A DNA stretch of 64,000 nt from Paracamarosporium sp. OC-R06-R3 (Eukaryota; Ascomycota; Dothideomycetes; Pleosporales; Didymosphaeriaceae). Position 1 is the first letter of the stretch; every line of letters begins with the position of its first letter. The position numbers and the translations under genes were made by a program. The notes under the pieces are model-generated. The model searched no databases and was not told the DNA's origin. It saw only the letters and a program-made list of their open reading frames with translations. The stretch lies in NCBI GenBank assembly GCA_019828545.1, contig JACVRA010000144.1, positions 62,001 through 126,000 on the forward strand. The letters are read 5' to 3'. Shown piece by piece: positions 10,895-21,578 of the stretch.

Positions 10895-12735
10895 ATGGAG
10901 ACTATAGACATTTCTCCTCAATACAAAGGTCAGTATTCCGCTTTGCAAAAACAATCGACATCGCGCTTACCAGCCCAGCGACATCCCTCTCAGTCCCATC
11001 CCCAAACGCATCCCACATCGCATGCCTTTCCGGCGCCCGCCTCCAAATCCGTTCCCTCGCCACCTTCGAACTCGTCCGCAATATACCGCTCCCCTCCTCG
11101 CATGACGTGCGCAACTCCCGGACAGCATGGTCCCCGCCATCCACAGATTCCAATGGCATCGCGACACCGCCTCGGCGCTCCTCCGCGCTTCCTCCGCGAT
11201 CGCATCGCTTTCTTGTAGCTGACGATGACACCACGCGCGTCTACGATCTGAGAGACGATAAATGGAATGCCGTCATAAGCAATGGGTCTGGCGGCATGGG
11301 GAAAATCGTCAACGTTGAGTTCGGAAGAGACGATGAGGAAGTGCTCGTCTGGAGCGACTTCGCGAGCCGTGTCATGGTGTGGTTTCTACGGACGGGACGT
11401 ACGGTGGAAATACGGGACCCGAAGTTCAGCGGGAAGGAAAGTAGAGGGTGGGGGTATAGGCCTGGCACTGACGAGCAGGGTACGGGTGGAAGGGGGAGTG
11501 TGCTCGCGCTGCTGTGTCGAAGCCCGGGGGTGGATGTGATGATGTTGCTTGCGCCCAAGACGTATGCTGTGCTGAAGAGGGTGGAGCTAGCGACACAGGA
11601 TGCACAAGGGATACGGTGGAGTCGCGATGGAAGGTGGCTTGCTGTGTGGGATGCGCCTAGTGTTGGGTACAGTCTGCACATATACACGGCCGATGGACAT
11701 CTTTACCGGACGATAACGCGTGAGCCCTCCGACGACATGGTCAATTGGGGAATTGAAGGCCTGGGAATTAAGACGGTGGAGTGGGTTTCTGGAAACGAAT
11801 GGCTGGCTGTTGGTGGATGGGATCGTCGCGTACGGATACTCTCCACAAGAACGTTTGCTCCGGTCGTATATCTAGACCACACTGCGCAGGTGTGCGTGCC
11901 AAGCGCATCGGTGTATACTGAGAAAGTCGATGGGCGAGGATTCCGGAGCTTCGAACTCGTGCAGCAGCCTGCTACACCACCGAAAGCTCCTGTTGACAAA
12001 AAGGATACCGGGCTTATGAAGCATGGCATCAGCATCATGGCTTTCAATAAAGATGGCACCCTCTGTGCGACGAGAGATGACTACACCCCGACGACAGTCT
12101 GGATATGGGATCTGCGCAGTCTCCAGCCAAGAACGATTCTTGTTCTGCACTCCCCGGTCAAGGCACTCCACTGGCACCCGACTTATCCATCACATCTCCT
12201 CATCCAGTCCACTCACGACTCACCCACGCTCTATCTCTACACCGCCCATCACCTTTCGAGTTCAACACTATCGTCTTCCAATCTAGCTACCGGCGCACCA
12301 ACCATCCTTTCGCTCTCAGACAGCATCAAAAAGCCCGCTGGTTCTGCGGTCCCAAAATGGATAGCAACATGGCTCAACACGGAGCCAGACAAGAAACCGA
12401 CGATGGTGGTGGGGCACCAGCAAGGATACGTGCTTGTATGGCCCGAGGGCAAGGACCAGATTCTGCGGTTCGAAGGACAGGAGGGAGATGAGAGCGATGA
12501 TAGCCTGTACAATATTCTAACGGGAAGAACGCCTGTGCCGCCGTTGCGGGATAGCGAGCGGAGGAGAAGCTATGGTACTGAGGATGGAGGAGAAGCTGTA
12601 GATGATACTGGGATGGATGCAGGTCGGGGACTCGATAACACAGGCGGCTTCGAGGATACGTTTAGGGAGAAGAGGGATGCTAGGAGCAGAGGGAGAAGCG
12701 TGTTCGATGAGAGTGGGCTGGATGAGATGTTTTGA
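10895..12735 (+). CDS. WD-repeat protein of the Wdr8/WRAP73 type (2 exons, 596 aa)
   Basis: Exons 10895-10928 and 10979-12735, with a 50-nt intron. The acceptor at 10978 is chosen over the AG five bases upstream because only it keeps the frame that reads SVPSPNASHIACLSGARLQI, a first beta-propeller blade. WD-like blades continue to about residue 470, for example GIRWSRDGRWLAVWDAPSVG, VEWVSGNEWLAVGGWDRRV and VWIWDLRSL. The C-terminal 120 residues are acidic and low in complexity. In the Wdr8/WRAP73 family the protein binds Msd1/SSX2IP-like partners and anchors microtubule minus ends at the spindle pole body. The N-terminal pattern (a short leader ending QYK, then the first blade) and the blade order fit this family. 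The assignment rests on pattern recognition, not a search. Confidence 0.8.
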
Positions 12736-12965
12736 TCCGTTTTGGCAGGCTAGGGCGGCGTTGCGGCGTTGTGTTGTGTCGTTAGGTATACCCATCTTGT
12801 CCAATCGCACGTTCATGCATTATCACGGCAGAAGCAACAACAGCTAGAGCATTTGCATTCTCTTCATTCAAAAGCAGGTCGAGTCGACCTTGTCCCACGC
12901 TATTCATACATGTTTCATTAATCCATACACTCGTACACAGGTCCCGTGCCGTTAACACACTCGAC

Positions 12966-13419
12966 CTATTTCTTCCCCTCGCCCTCGCCATCATCCTCGA
13001 ATCCCCATCTTCCTGTCTGGTCCAATCCCAGTGGATTCTGCCCTGTCTGCTCCTTCCCAGCAATCTTCTCCGGCTTGCTGTAGCTGTCGACGTTCTTGCC
13101 GCCCAGCAGCTCAGAGCGCTCTTCTTCCCCGCCGAGGAGCGGGCCTAGAGCACCACGTGTGGAGCCGCCGATGGCGTTGCCGAGTGGACCGGTTATCTTT
13201 TCGAGGGGTGCGCCGATGGGGCGGAGGCCGGTGTTGAGGGCTTTGCCTGGGGGATGTTAGAGTGGTGGTGGTGGTTGGTGAGGGAGGATGGATGGATGGA
13301 TGGGAATACGCACCGACTGGGTCGCCGATGGGCGCGAGGAGGCCTCCCGAGCCTTTGTTTTCTTCCTGCTGCTCCTCCTTGTTTACGGGGATGTGCTCTT
13401 GGTTCTCGTTGTTTGACAT
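12966..13419 (-). CDS. Small hydrophilic hypothetical protein (2 exons, 128 aa)
   Basis: On the minus strand the ATG is at 13419. Exon 1 runs 13419-13314 and exon 2 13246-12966, with a 67-nt intron (GTGCGT...CTAAC...CAG). The N terminus is acidic and Gln/Asn-rich (MSNNENQEHIPVNKEEQQEE). A Gly/Pro-rich middle has a repeated GPLxG pattern (ITGPLGNAIGG, then ALGPLLGG), and the tail is Lys/Gly-rich. No catalytic motif is visible. The intron contains a GGAT microsatellite. The splice makes a continuous Gly-rich segment (GDPVGKALNTGLRPIG), which supports the model. Function unknown. Confidence 0.7.
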
Positions 13420-13991
13420 GTTGATGGCGGTCGCTGATTTTGGTGGTTTAGGTATGGACTGGAGCTGTAGGTGCTAATGCAGATGTAGATAGAGTGTCTC
13501 TAGTGCTCAAGTATAAGTAGATAAGTAGATGCGGTACATGTGAATTCAAGCTTCAGGCCTTTGTGACGTCAGCCGGTAGCGCGCGTGGAACCCATTGACG
13601 TCGGTGTTAACGGTTGGCGGGATGGTTCCGCATTAACCTGAAGAGGTATGGACGACGTTGGACAGAAGGCCCCCACTCCCCTCGCCCTGGGCTGCGAATT
13701 ACATGCACGGGGACCGTTTTGGCGTGACCGCACTGTTCGTTCCCGCTCTGCCTTATCGAACACAGATCGGAGCGACGCAGATAGAACACAGCATCGCGTG
13801 TGACGACCGAGAGAGACGACCGACTGCGCTGAAACCGGGGACCGCGGCAGCCTGATTGCAGGATGCGAGCACTCAGTCTGCGCTCACGGTCGTATGAGAA
13901 ATCTCCTCACCCCGCCCGTATTCTAGCTCTTACATAGCGGGGATATCAAACAACATCTTGTCCTCCGCCGCATTCCTTGCCAACGACCACT
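13420..13991. other. Divergent promoter region
   Basis: Lies between two divergently transcribed small-protein genes (12966-13419 minus and 13992-14670 plus), so it should carry both promoters. The last 70 bases before the plus-strand ATG are pyrimidine-rich, as is common in fungal 5' leaders. No ORF is supported. Confidence 0.5.
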
Positions 13992-14670
13992 ATGTCGACC
14001 CCAGGCAGCTATGCCTCTCCGACTGGCAGCGCCGCATCGCCAAGTAGCAGCGCCAGCTCGGCGCCATCTCCATACACCAGCCTCGACAGTAGCGGCTTCA
14101 CGTGAGCACCACACATCCTACCTGTGTATAGAAAGTGGGAGCTGAAACAGCAGCGAAAATAGTTTCCCGAACGAATGTCCCGAGAACGGAAGAGTCATTT
14201 TCCCGACCACGGACCTCTACAATACCATGACAAATGCGCGATACTACTCGCGCATCCACTCCCAGCTTCCCTTCACATTATGGCCCATGCTCCTTGACAT
14301 CCTGAGCTTCTAGTATGTACATGTCTCCTTATCATTTCTCTCTTTCGTCTCAAACTACGTCAAGTCCCGGTTCAACATCCCTTTAGCAATGCTATTAAAT
14401 GCATGCTGATTCTCAAGCCCCGGCATGTCCGACACCTTCGTCACAGCGCACCGCAACATCATACTACTCTATGACATGGACCTTGCCGAGCACGAAAAAC
14501 ATTATCAGAACGTGCTGCAGATGCTGCAGAGTCAGAAGATTGGCTGTGATACTGAGCGGTGCGTGTATGCGAGAGCCACACCGAAAGAGGTCGGGTTTGT
14601 CTTTGCGAGAGGTGGCGGGCGGAGAACGCCTGGGTTGATGATTGTGGATGTTGGGCAGGGTGGGGGCTGA
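13992..14670 (+). CDS. Hypothetical protein (3 exons, 174 aa)
   Basis: Exons 13992-14101, 14151-14312 and 14418-14670. The N terminus is Ser/Ala/Pro-rich and low in complexity. The middle (NECPENGRVIFPTTDLYNTM) and a long helix (MDLAEHEKHYQNVLQMLQ) look folded, and the end is Gly-rich. The second intron begins inside what would otherwise be a TAG stop (TTC TA|GTATGT), and splicing turns it into Tyr, giving a continuous DILSFYPGMSDTF. The acceptor of intron 1 could also be three bases downstream (14153), removing one Ser. I do not recognise a domain. Two downstream ATGs in exon 3 could give shorter products, but the three-exon model uses good donors and branch sites throughout. Confidence 0.65.
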
Positions 14671-15998
14671 AGAGATATAATTGAAGTATCTAGTGAGGAG
14701 AAAGAGTGAAAGAGAATTAATGGCCGCCACGATTTAGCTTGTTGGGATGGGCGAGGGTCTGCTCGAGAGGAGCGGTGCTCTGCTTCAGAGGATCACGGGT
14801 AACGGGGCGAAGGCAAAAACTGCCATGTAATGACCCAGTGCATGAGGTAATGTCAAGATGCGGATAGGTGCATGAGGTGTAGTAGAATGCCTATGTGGGA
14901 CCGTGTCACATCTGCGCTACTCCCTCTGTTGGGTTCTTTGCCCTCATACCACCTGTTCATAAGAATCTCATCTCCGTTCACGATTTTCTATCACGACAGT
15001 GCATAAGCATGCCCCGTGAAGCACGAGTATGATGAGTTTCATAAATACTTCGGCGCGCGTTTGCACTGGAGCAGGCCGCATCATTCACCTGCCCAACAGC
15101 CCGGGTTCGTCTCGCTACCCAACACACACCCAATATCAAGTGAAAATCAAAATTACCCCTCCCAAACTTTTCACCTATATATATTATGAAAGCAGAAGAG
15201 TTTTCATCATCGGGTCATACGACAGCAGAGTCAGCCTTCGCCGGCGGCCCACCGTCCAATCCCACCATACAACCCCTAACCGCGAGGAGGGTATATGGAG
15301 GGCGGTCGATAATGCGCCTCTCTTCCCTGTCTTCTGGAACGAGAGCTCACCAAGCACCTAGCAACGCCTGAGGCCTGTTGTGACGCTCCTGCGGGAGGCC
15401 AGCGCCCGTGCCAATACGGTACGCGAAGTGGGAGGTTAGAGACCGTTGTATGACCCACTACTTTTTTTTTCTGTTCTGTTTATAATTTTTTATAGAGTTG
15501 ACTAGGTAGGGTATATAGGTCCCAGGATGAGTGGGGAACATTGTGAGCGATGTGCGTGGTGGGAAGTTGTAAGGAGGCAGGTTGTTTAGGGAACGGTAGG
15601 GAATGCATGGATAGGGCGGTTAGTCAGTTTACAGGACGACTTCAGACGAAGAGTCACTTGGGCGCTGACTCGAATTTGAGCAACGCAACTGTAGGTCGAT
15701 AGCTAGGTGGGTGACCACGTTTGCTCTTTTGTTTCATATTCTTATTTTTGTCTTTGTCTTTTTGTCTACGACGACGCGCTCGTCTGTCTTTCACCGCTTC
15801 ACTAAACTAACCAGATGCGTCATATCTATTCGCATCTTCTTTATTCACTGCGTATAATTACGCTGGCTTGAAAGACTGTATTCATATTGTTGAGTTGTGT
15901 GATGGATCACCTCACATATAAACCTCACTCCGGCTGTACCAACCACACCATAATTCTCCCAGGAACTAAATTTGTCACCTACCCAAGCCAATAGTACC
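14671..15998. other. Intergenic stretch
   Basis: About 1.3 kb upstream of the 162-aa protein gene. It becomes pyrimidine- and AT-rich from 15700 on, as in a promoter and leader. A 61-codon ATG frame at 15186-15371 has no supporting features and is not called. Confidence 0.45.
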
Positions 15999-16487
15999 AT
16001 GGCCGCTAACGGCTACACCTCTGCTGATGCCGTCGTCCCCAAGACAGGACAGTATTGGGATCCCGCCGGCGAATATGAAGACCACGACACCATCTACACT
16101 CTCCTCGTCTATGAACCTCCGCGTCCACCTTCAAAATTGATCCCCAAGATCTTCAAATCCAAGCCTTACCGCCAAGAACCCTTCTTCATCCGTCCCGATC
16201 CGAGATCCGAATACAACGATTACGATCGCTTGAATCTTAATGAGGTGAAACTCACCACAGTGAAAATCAAATCATACCAATTCCCCGCGGAATTTCGGTG
16301 CGAGCATGTGCAACAAAGCAAGGTCTGCAATGAAAAGTGTTATTTCCTTGAAGAGGGTGGCAAGATCTCGTGGTGGTACTGTAAGCGGGAGGATTGCCAG
16401 GGCCACGTTTGGAACGGCAATGTGGTCAAAATTAACAAAGTCGCTTGTTTTGGGAAGAAGGGTCAGAGGTTGGTGCATATATTGTGA
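15999..16487 (+). CDS. Cys-rich hypothetical protein (162 aa)
   Basis: Single exon. The ATG at 15999 has a good Kozak context (ACCATGG). The frame extends upstream to 15972 only through a TTG, so this ATG is the likely start. The first 100 residues are charged and Pro-rich (VYEPPRPPSKLIPKIFKSKP). The C-terminal third holds closely spaced cysteines (CEHVQQSKVCNEKC, then YCKREDC about 17 residues on), a spacing that could bind zinc or form disulfides. There is no signal peptide, so an intracellular zinc-binding role is the simpler reading. I do not recognise the family. Confidence 0.6.
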   Translation: MAANGYTSADAVVPKTGQYWDPAGEYEDHDTIYTLLVYEPPRPPSKLIPKIFKSKPYRQEPFFIRPDPRSEYNDYDRLNLNEVKLTTVKIKSYQFPAEFRCEHVQQSKVCNEKCYFLEEGGKISWWYCKREDCQGHVWNGNVVKINKVACFGKKGQRLVHIL

Positions 16488-16779
16488 AGCCGCATGTGTA
16501 TCGTTCGAGTCCAAATAGAGACAGCGAGGCGGTTGGTGGGCATAAATGTGGTGGATAGGCTTTTTTGCTTGTACGCGTGGTGTATCAGTATGTGTAATCT
16601 ATCGTCTGCGGAAATGTAACTGGTATGCTTTTTCGAAGTTCTTGGATTCTGCGTCTATATTCTGTTTATTAGTTATCGTTGGCAATTACCTCGTTTGTAC
16701 ACATACGCTATGAAATGCAAGCCTAATCAGACGAATTAACACGTTTGCGCTAGACCACTGACAACATACCCTATGAAGT

Positions 16780-17524
16780 TCAAGAACCACTCGCTCCTCT
16801 GACCATAAAGCACAACTTCGGCTTTTTCCTCTCGCTGAACTCATCCCCAACGTCGAACCGCATCTGCTCGATTTCGCACTGGAGCCCACACCTCTCGTAC
16901 AACAGCCGCCCGGCATCCGTGCTCTCGATCACCGCACCAATTCTCTTCTCATCAGCAGCAGCCACACCCCAGTTGACAAGCTTCGCCCCGGCGCCCATCC
17001 GCTGGTGATCTGGATGTACAGCCAACAGCTCGAGAACTTCACCACATTGCATTAGCTCCAAGCTCCCATCAAAAGTAGATGAATGGCCACATACCGTAAA
17101 CGCCCTTCCCCTGCGAATTCAACACCGCCTTCGTCCTAGGTATCACATACTCCCTCCACAACGCATCCATCCACTTCCTATCCCGCTCATCCGGCCAGTA
17201 CTCCCTGACGCCCTCTTTGCCATCCGCCGCCTCCAGCGTCTGCGGCGGCTCCTCAACCATATACGTCCAGACCGCCAACCCGACGATTTTCTCCCCGCCA
17301 TCCTGCGTCAGCACAGCTTTCAGGAACGTCGAGTCCGGGTCCTGATGTTTCCACGCTAGCAACCGTTTTGCGCCCTGCGCCTGGCCTTCTGGGGTGTTGT
17401 GCGCGAGGAAATACGAGTTGATGAAGGGCGCGTCGTCGCCGAAGCTGAGGGACATCATGTTGAAGGTTTCTGCGAAGTCTGCGTCTTGCAGCGGGGCGAT
17501 GTGGACTTTGTCGGATGGAGGCAT
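16780..17524 (-). CDS. GNAT-family N-acetyltransferase (2 exons, 228 aa)
   Basis: Exon 1 is 17524-17095 and exon 2 17036-16780. The 58-nt intron (GTATGTGG...GCTAATGC...AAG) joins KGVY to VLELLAVHPDHQRMGAGAKL, the GNAT motif A with the R/Q-x-x-G-x-G/A acetyl-CoA pyrophosphate loop. Motif B follows (VIESTDAGRLLYERCGL). The N-terminal half (HIAPLQDADFAETFNMM) is the usual substrate side. Members transfer acetyl from acetyl-CoA to a small-molecule or protein amine, and many fungal paralogues of this type have no known substrate. The frame open in exon 2 upstream of the acceptor shows no GNAT motif, which confirms the splice. Confidence 0.88.
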
Positions 17525-18332
17525 TGTTTGTTGCTATCGGGGGATTGGATGTGATGTGTAATTGTCAAGTTTTGTGCGAGTAGTGGATAGAATGTGATTA
17601 GCATGAAAGAGATGGTTAGGCTTTATTCGAGGGGATGCGCGTCTGGAGCGTCTGAAAGACTAATTAGTAAATGGAGGTAGGCATCGGTGAGTGAAGCTCG
17701 TAGTCATTGGTGTTCGGTGCGGGGTACCACGGCCGTCGTCGTCCGAGACAGGATGGGACTTTCTGAGTCACGAATGTTTTCCTAGTTTTCCTCTGAACTC
17801 ATGGTGTGCATCTGTAGTGATGACTCGACGAAGATCGACGGCGTATTCGTTTACTATGGCGAAGCGCGTACCAACAAACACGAAAAGATTAGGGAAAAGT
17901 CTATGACACACATTCCATAAGCCGTAATAGCATTCTAATGGACATCACCTGGCATTGCCGGACCTACTTGCATCCTCCTAGCGCTTGATAAGTAAAGTTT
18001 GTCACCGCTGTATCGCTTCGAACGCGTCCTCCAGCTTTTGCAAGCCGTCATACTACTTCTAAGATGGAGGGGTGAATAGAACATGGCCTCACATCCAGGT
18101 TGAGCATGTCAGCTTCGTTTGTGATTACCGGTAGCATGCCAGGATTACATGTCGTTCTACAAGGCGACGAATCGACAGATCGGACAGCGTACCTAGAAGG
18201 TATCTGCAAAGCGTAAGATCATGGATATGACATGCACACGAAAACAGGCCCTTGTGCAAGGGTGGGTATTCCGTTCTTTCTATTATTTCTTTCTTTCCTT
18301 GCCTTCCATTCCATTCGAGGACGACTGGTCGT
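17525..18332. other. Intergenic stretch, no supported gene
   Basis: Promoter side of the GNAT gene (minus) and 3' side of the Pus7 gene (minus). No convincing ORF. Confidence 0.5.
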
Positions 18333-20834
18333 CTATCGCCCACCCATAAATTCAGGCTTATACGCCTTGACCCCACCCGCCTTCATCAGCTCCCTCAGCG
18401 CCATAGTAGCATACTGACTCGATCCCAGCTGCAACTTAATCACAACCGCAATCTTCTTCTCTGCAGCATCTTCATCCGCCATCTCGACATCTTCCGTCCC
18501 ATTCTGCGTCTCACCGTCTTCCTCCCTCAACCTCTGCAGATCCGTCTCAACGAACTGCTCTTCATTCTTCACATAACTATGCACTTCGAACTCAAGGGGC
18601 TTCAGCGGCCTAGCGAGGAACTTTCTGTAGCCCCCGCTTAGACTAATTTCTCTCCAGCCGCGGCGCATGTCGTGCGGGTTTAGCCCGCCGCCTCGTTCGC
18701 TGCCCATGAATTCCTCGTAGAACTGTCCGATTTCGTTCTTCGGGTACTCGACGTCGAAGCCTGGCTGCGGAAGCACAACGTCGAAGATGGTGTACTGTCC
18801 GCTCGCGGCTTCCTCCGCGGTCAGGGCTCTCGCGCGCTCGAACTGGTCATCTGCAGAGAGTGCGCTGTCTGCGCCAGCAGGGTTGATGACGACTTCGCCG
18901 TCTTGGTCGATGGACTCTTTGACGTTCGACTCGGTGTTGGCTTCCTTGTCTTTATGTTCGTGCACGAGGACGAGGTCGCCTTCTACGACTTTGGCACCAT
19001 ACGTGCTCCAGCGCTTGCCTGCTACTGTGTTCCATACTAAGCTTTGATAGGCGTGCACGTACATGAGGCGAAGCTGGCGGGGGATGAGCATGAGCGCGCC
19101 CTGCCAGTCGCTCGTCCTGTCGTATCTCCCGCTCTTGCTGTTCCTGGAGCTGAGGTGTTGGACGATGCTACGCTCGGCTTTGAATTTGTGGGGGAGGAGG
19201 TCGAGAGCAGCACCGCCTCTGCCTGTCGTTTTCCATATGTGCAAGGCTTTTGCGCGATTCCGGTCGTCCTGTGATATTAAGATAGAACGATCTTCCAATG
19301 TGCCTTCGGCCGCTGCAAGGGCGGTATCGCTGTAAGCTAGCAAGTCTTCCACCGCGCCTTTGAGGTTGTTCTGGAGCATTTTCAGCCCCACGGTGTCGGT
19401 GCTAGCTGCGAATGAGCCGAAGCGCTGCAAGCCATAGTAGTTGATGAACCCTTCTTTCGAAAAGTCCGTGATCGCTTTCGAGACGATGTCGTTGGCGAGT
19501 TTAATGCGTTTCTCAAGGTCCAGCCCCTCTTCATGTTGGAAATGGCAGTCGCGCAACGTGATAACGAACTCGTTGCCTTTGAGATCGCCTAACCCAAGAT
19601 CCCTCTTCTCATACGAGTAGTCTCCGATGGCCGCGCTGAAGAGCATCTTATTCAGATGGTTCAGGCGCTCGGCAGTCTGGCGCTTGACGCATACACGCTG
19701 GACAGTGCATGCGCGCCTATCCTTCGTCCCTGCAAAGCTGAACGGGTTTTTACCGCCGCCTAGCTTGCTGCCTAAGAAGCCAATTACTTCCATGGTATCC
19801 TTGTTCTCCTTGTACAGTGTGAAATGCAGGTATTCACCGCCTAGCTCTTCCCACGCAAGTTGTCCTTTGCGGCGGTCCGGACCGTTGTCACGGCCATTAC
19901 TCCGATCGCTTCTATCCTTCTTATTCTTCCCTTTACGCTCCTTAGGCGGAACAGCTTTTATGCGTATAGACTGATCAGCCTCCATGGAGCTTTCAAGCAA
20001 GTTGGGGAATACCCGGCGCAGCGACTGGTGAGCGCGTGTACGGACATCCTTGTCTGATATCGGAGGGGCAATGACGGGTCTGAAGTCTTTGGCTTTGCGA
20101 TCTTCCTTCCTGCGTATCGCGCGAACAAGCGTTATGATTTCCTTGGTTGTATCTTCGCCAAAGATCCCGTGGAGGTCTGCGAGATCAGCCTCAGATACCT
20201 GCTTCAACGTTAGCAACGGCCATCAAATACTTCAACTGTCGCATACCTCAACCCTATCCTCCTCCTTCTGCACCTTGACCACCTCATGCCCATCCGTAGT
20301 CCCATCCTCACCCTCCACCGTCGCCGGCTTAGACCCATCCTCCTGCGCCGCCCCCATCCCACTCCCCTTCGTCGTCTCATCCACCACGCTCTCCTCATGC
20401 TTCACCTTGGCAACAGGCCCACTCTCCTTGACAGCCTCCACCTTCCTCTCCTTATTCCCCTTCTCTTGCTCCCCAGCAACAACAGCCTCCTCCTGCTTCC
20501 TCACCACATCATTCTTCCTCTCCACATCCGCTCTCCTCAGGTGCAAAACCTCCCCATCAAGCCCAATCTCGTTGACCAGGAAATCCGTGTACCGCTGCTT
20601 TAACACGCCTGTGAAGCCGAGATTGGTAGGGCACACGTATTCTGTGATTCCGGCTCTGATTTCGCGCTCGAGGTCGTTATCGTTTGCAGGCGTGTCGGAG
20701 GCAATTGGCGCTTTTGGGAGTGCGTCTGGCGCTGTTGGAGCTGCGGGGATGGTGGTGGAGGGGGAGGTTGTGGAGGGTTCGTCGAGCCGGGCGCGCTTCG
20801 CGGGTCGCGCGTCGATGTCTGAGGGCTCCGACAT
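18333..20834 (-). CDS. PUS7: tRNA pseudouridine synthase Pus7 (TruD family; 2 exons, 817 aa)
   Basis: Exon 1 is 20834-20247 and exon 2 20198-18333, with a 48-nt intron (GTATGC...TTGCTAACG...CAG). The acceptor could equally be three bases earlier, adding one Gln. TruD signatures are clear: FAGTKDRRACTVQRV with the catalytic Asp in the KDR triplet, NYYGLQRFGS for RNA and active-site structure, and NEFVITLRDC in the core. In yeast Pus7 makes pseudouridine in U2 snRNA, tRNA and many mRNAs, partly on heat stress. The first 200 residues begin with a short folded piece (ITEYVCPTNLGFTGVLKQRY, shared by the family). A charged Glu/Lys-rich insert (about residues 105-195), probably disordered, separates it from the catalytic body. 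The C terminus (KAYKPEFMGGR) is complete. Confidence 0.95.
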
Positions 20835-21578
20835 GGCGATTGGGTGTTTGAAGGTTGTGGGTGTGGGTTGTTGTTGGAGAGAGGCAGATTGAGTTTTTGG
20901 GGTATGTTTTTTTGCGGGGCAGGTTTAGGCGAGGGGGGCGGCGGGGCAGGTTGAAGCGGGCTGTGGATGGCTACCGTTGCGATGAGTATGCAACGGAGAT
21001 GATTGTAGGTCTGGCGCTTAGCTGTCACTTGTATGCCAATCAATGTACACGTTTTCTAATACTGTGTGACAACTGCTACATGGCACAGAAAACTTGCAAT
21101 GTCACGAATTGCAAGATTGCTCACTCTTCACCCATTCAACACAACACATTCAAGACATCATTGAATTCAAAGTTTTTCTTCATTTCGTTGCGTTCTAATA
21201 CGCCGTCTGCAGGACTCCTCGTCCATGCAGAACCAGCGCCTATACAAAATTCCACCCCACCATGACCTCCACTGGTGGAAAACGCCACCAGCCAGTCGGG
21301 TATAACATATGCTTTGCTTTGCTGCTTGCTGATCTGTGCCATGCCTAGAAATGCGTCGCGTATCGTGAAAGGGTTTTGAGCGAGAGTAAGAAAGGTAGAT
21401 ACATGCTAATGCTAATGGAAGAGGGCCCTGTCTCCGCTTGTGCGACACTCGCAGTCGCGAGGAGAGGGAACGAAAAAGAGTCTAATGTGCTGATGATGGC
21501 TCAGCGAACCCTATCGAGGTATCTTGCGTTGGAAAAGCAAAAGGGAGATGGGAGAGAGAAGGCAGTCAAGGAAACGTC
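20835..21578. other. Intergenic stretch, no supported gene
   Basis: Promoter of the Pus7 gene and 3' flank of the GH55 gene, both minus strand. It is C/A-rich near 20860-20960 on the minus strand. No ORF is supported. Confidence 0.5.

Noticed and set aside
16495..16520. GTTCGAGTCC string resembling a tRNA T-loop
   Set aside because: The preceding 60 bases are the end of a coding region and do not form a tRNA fold.
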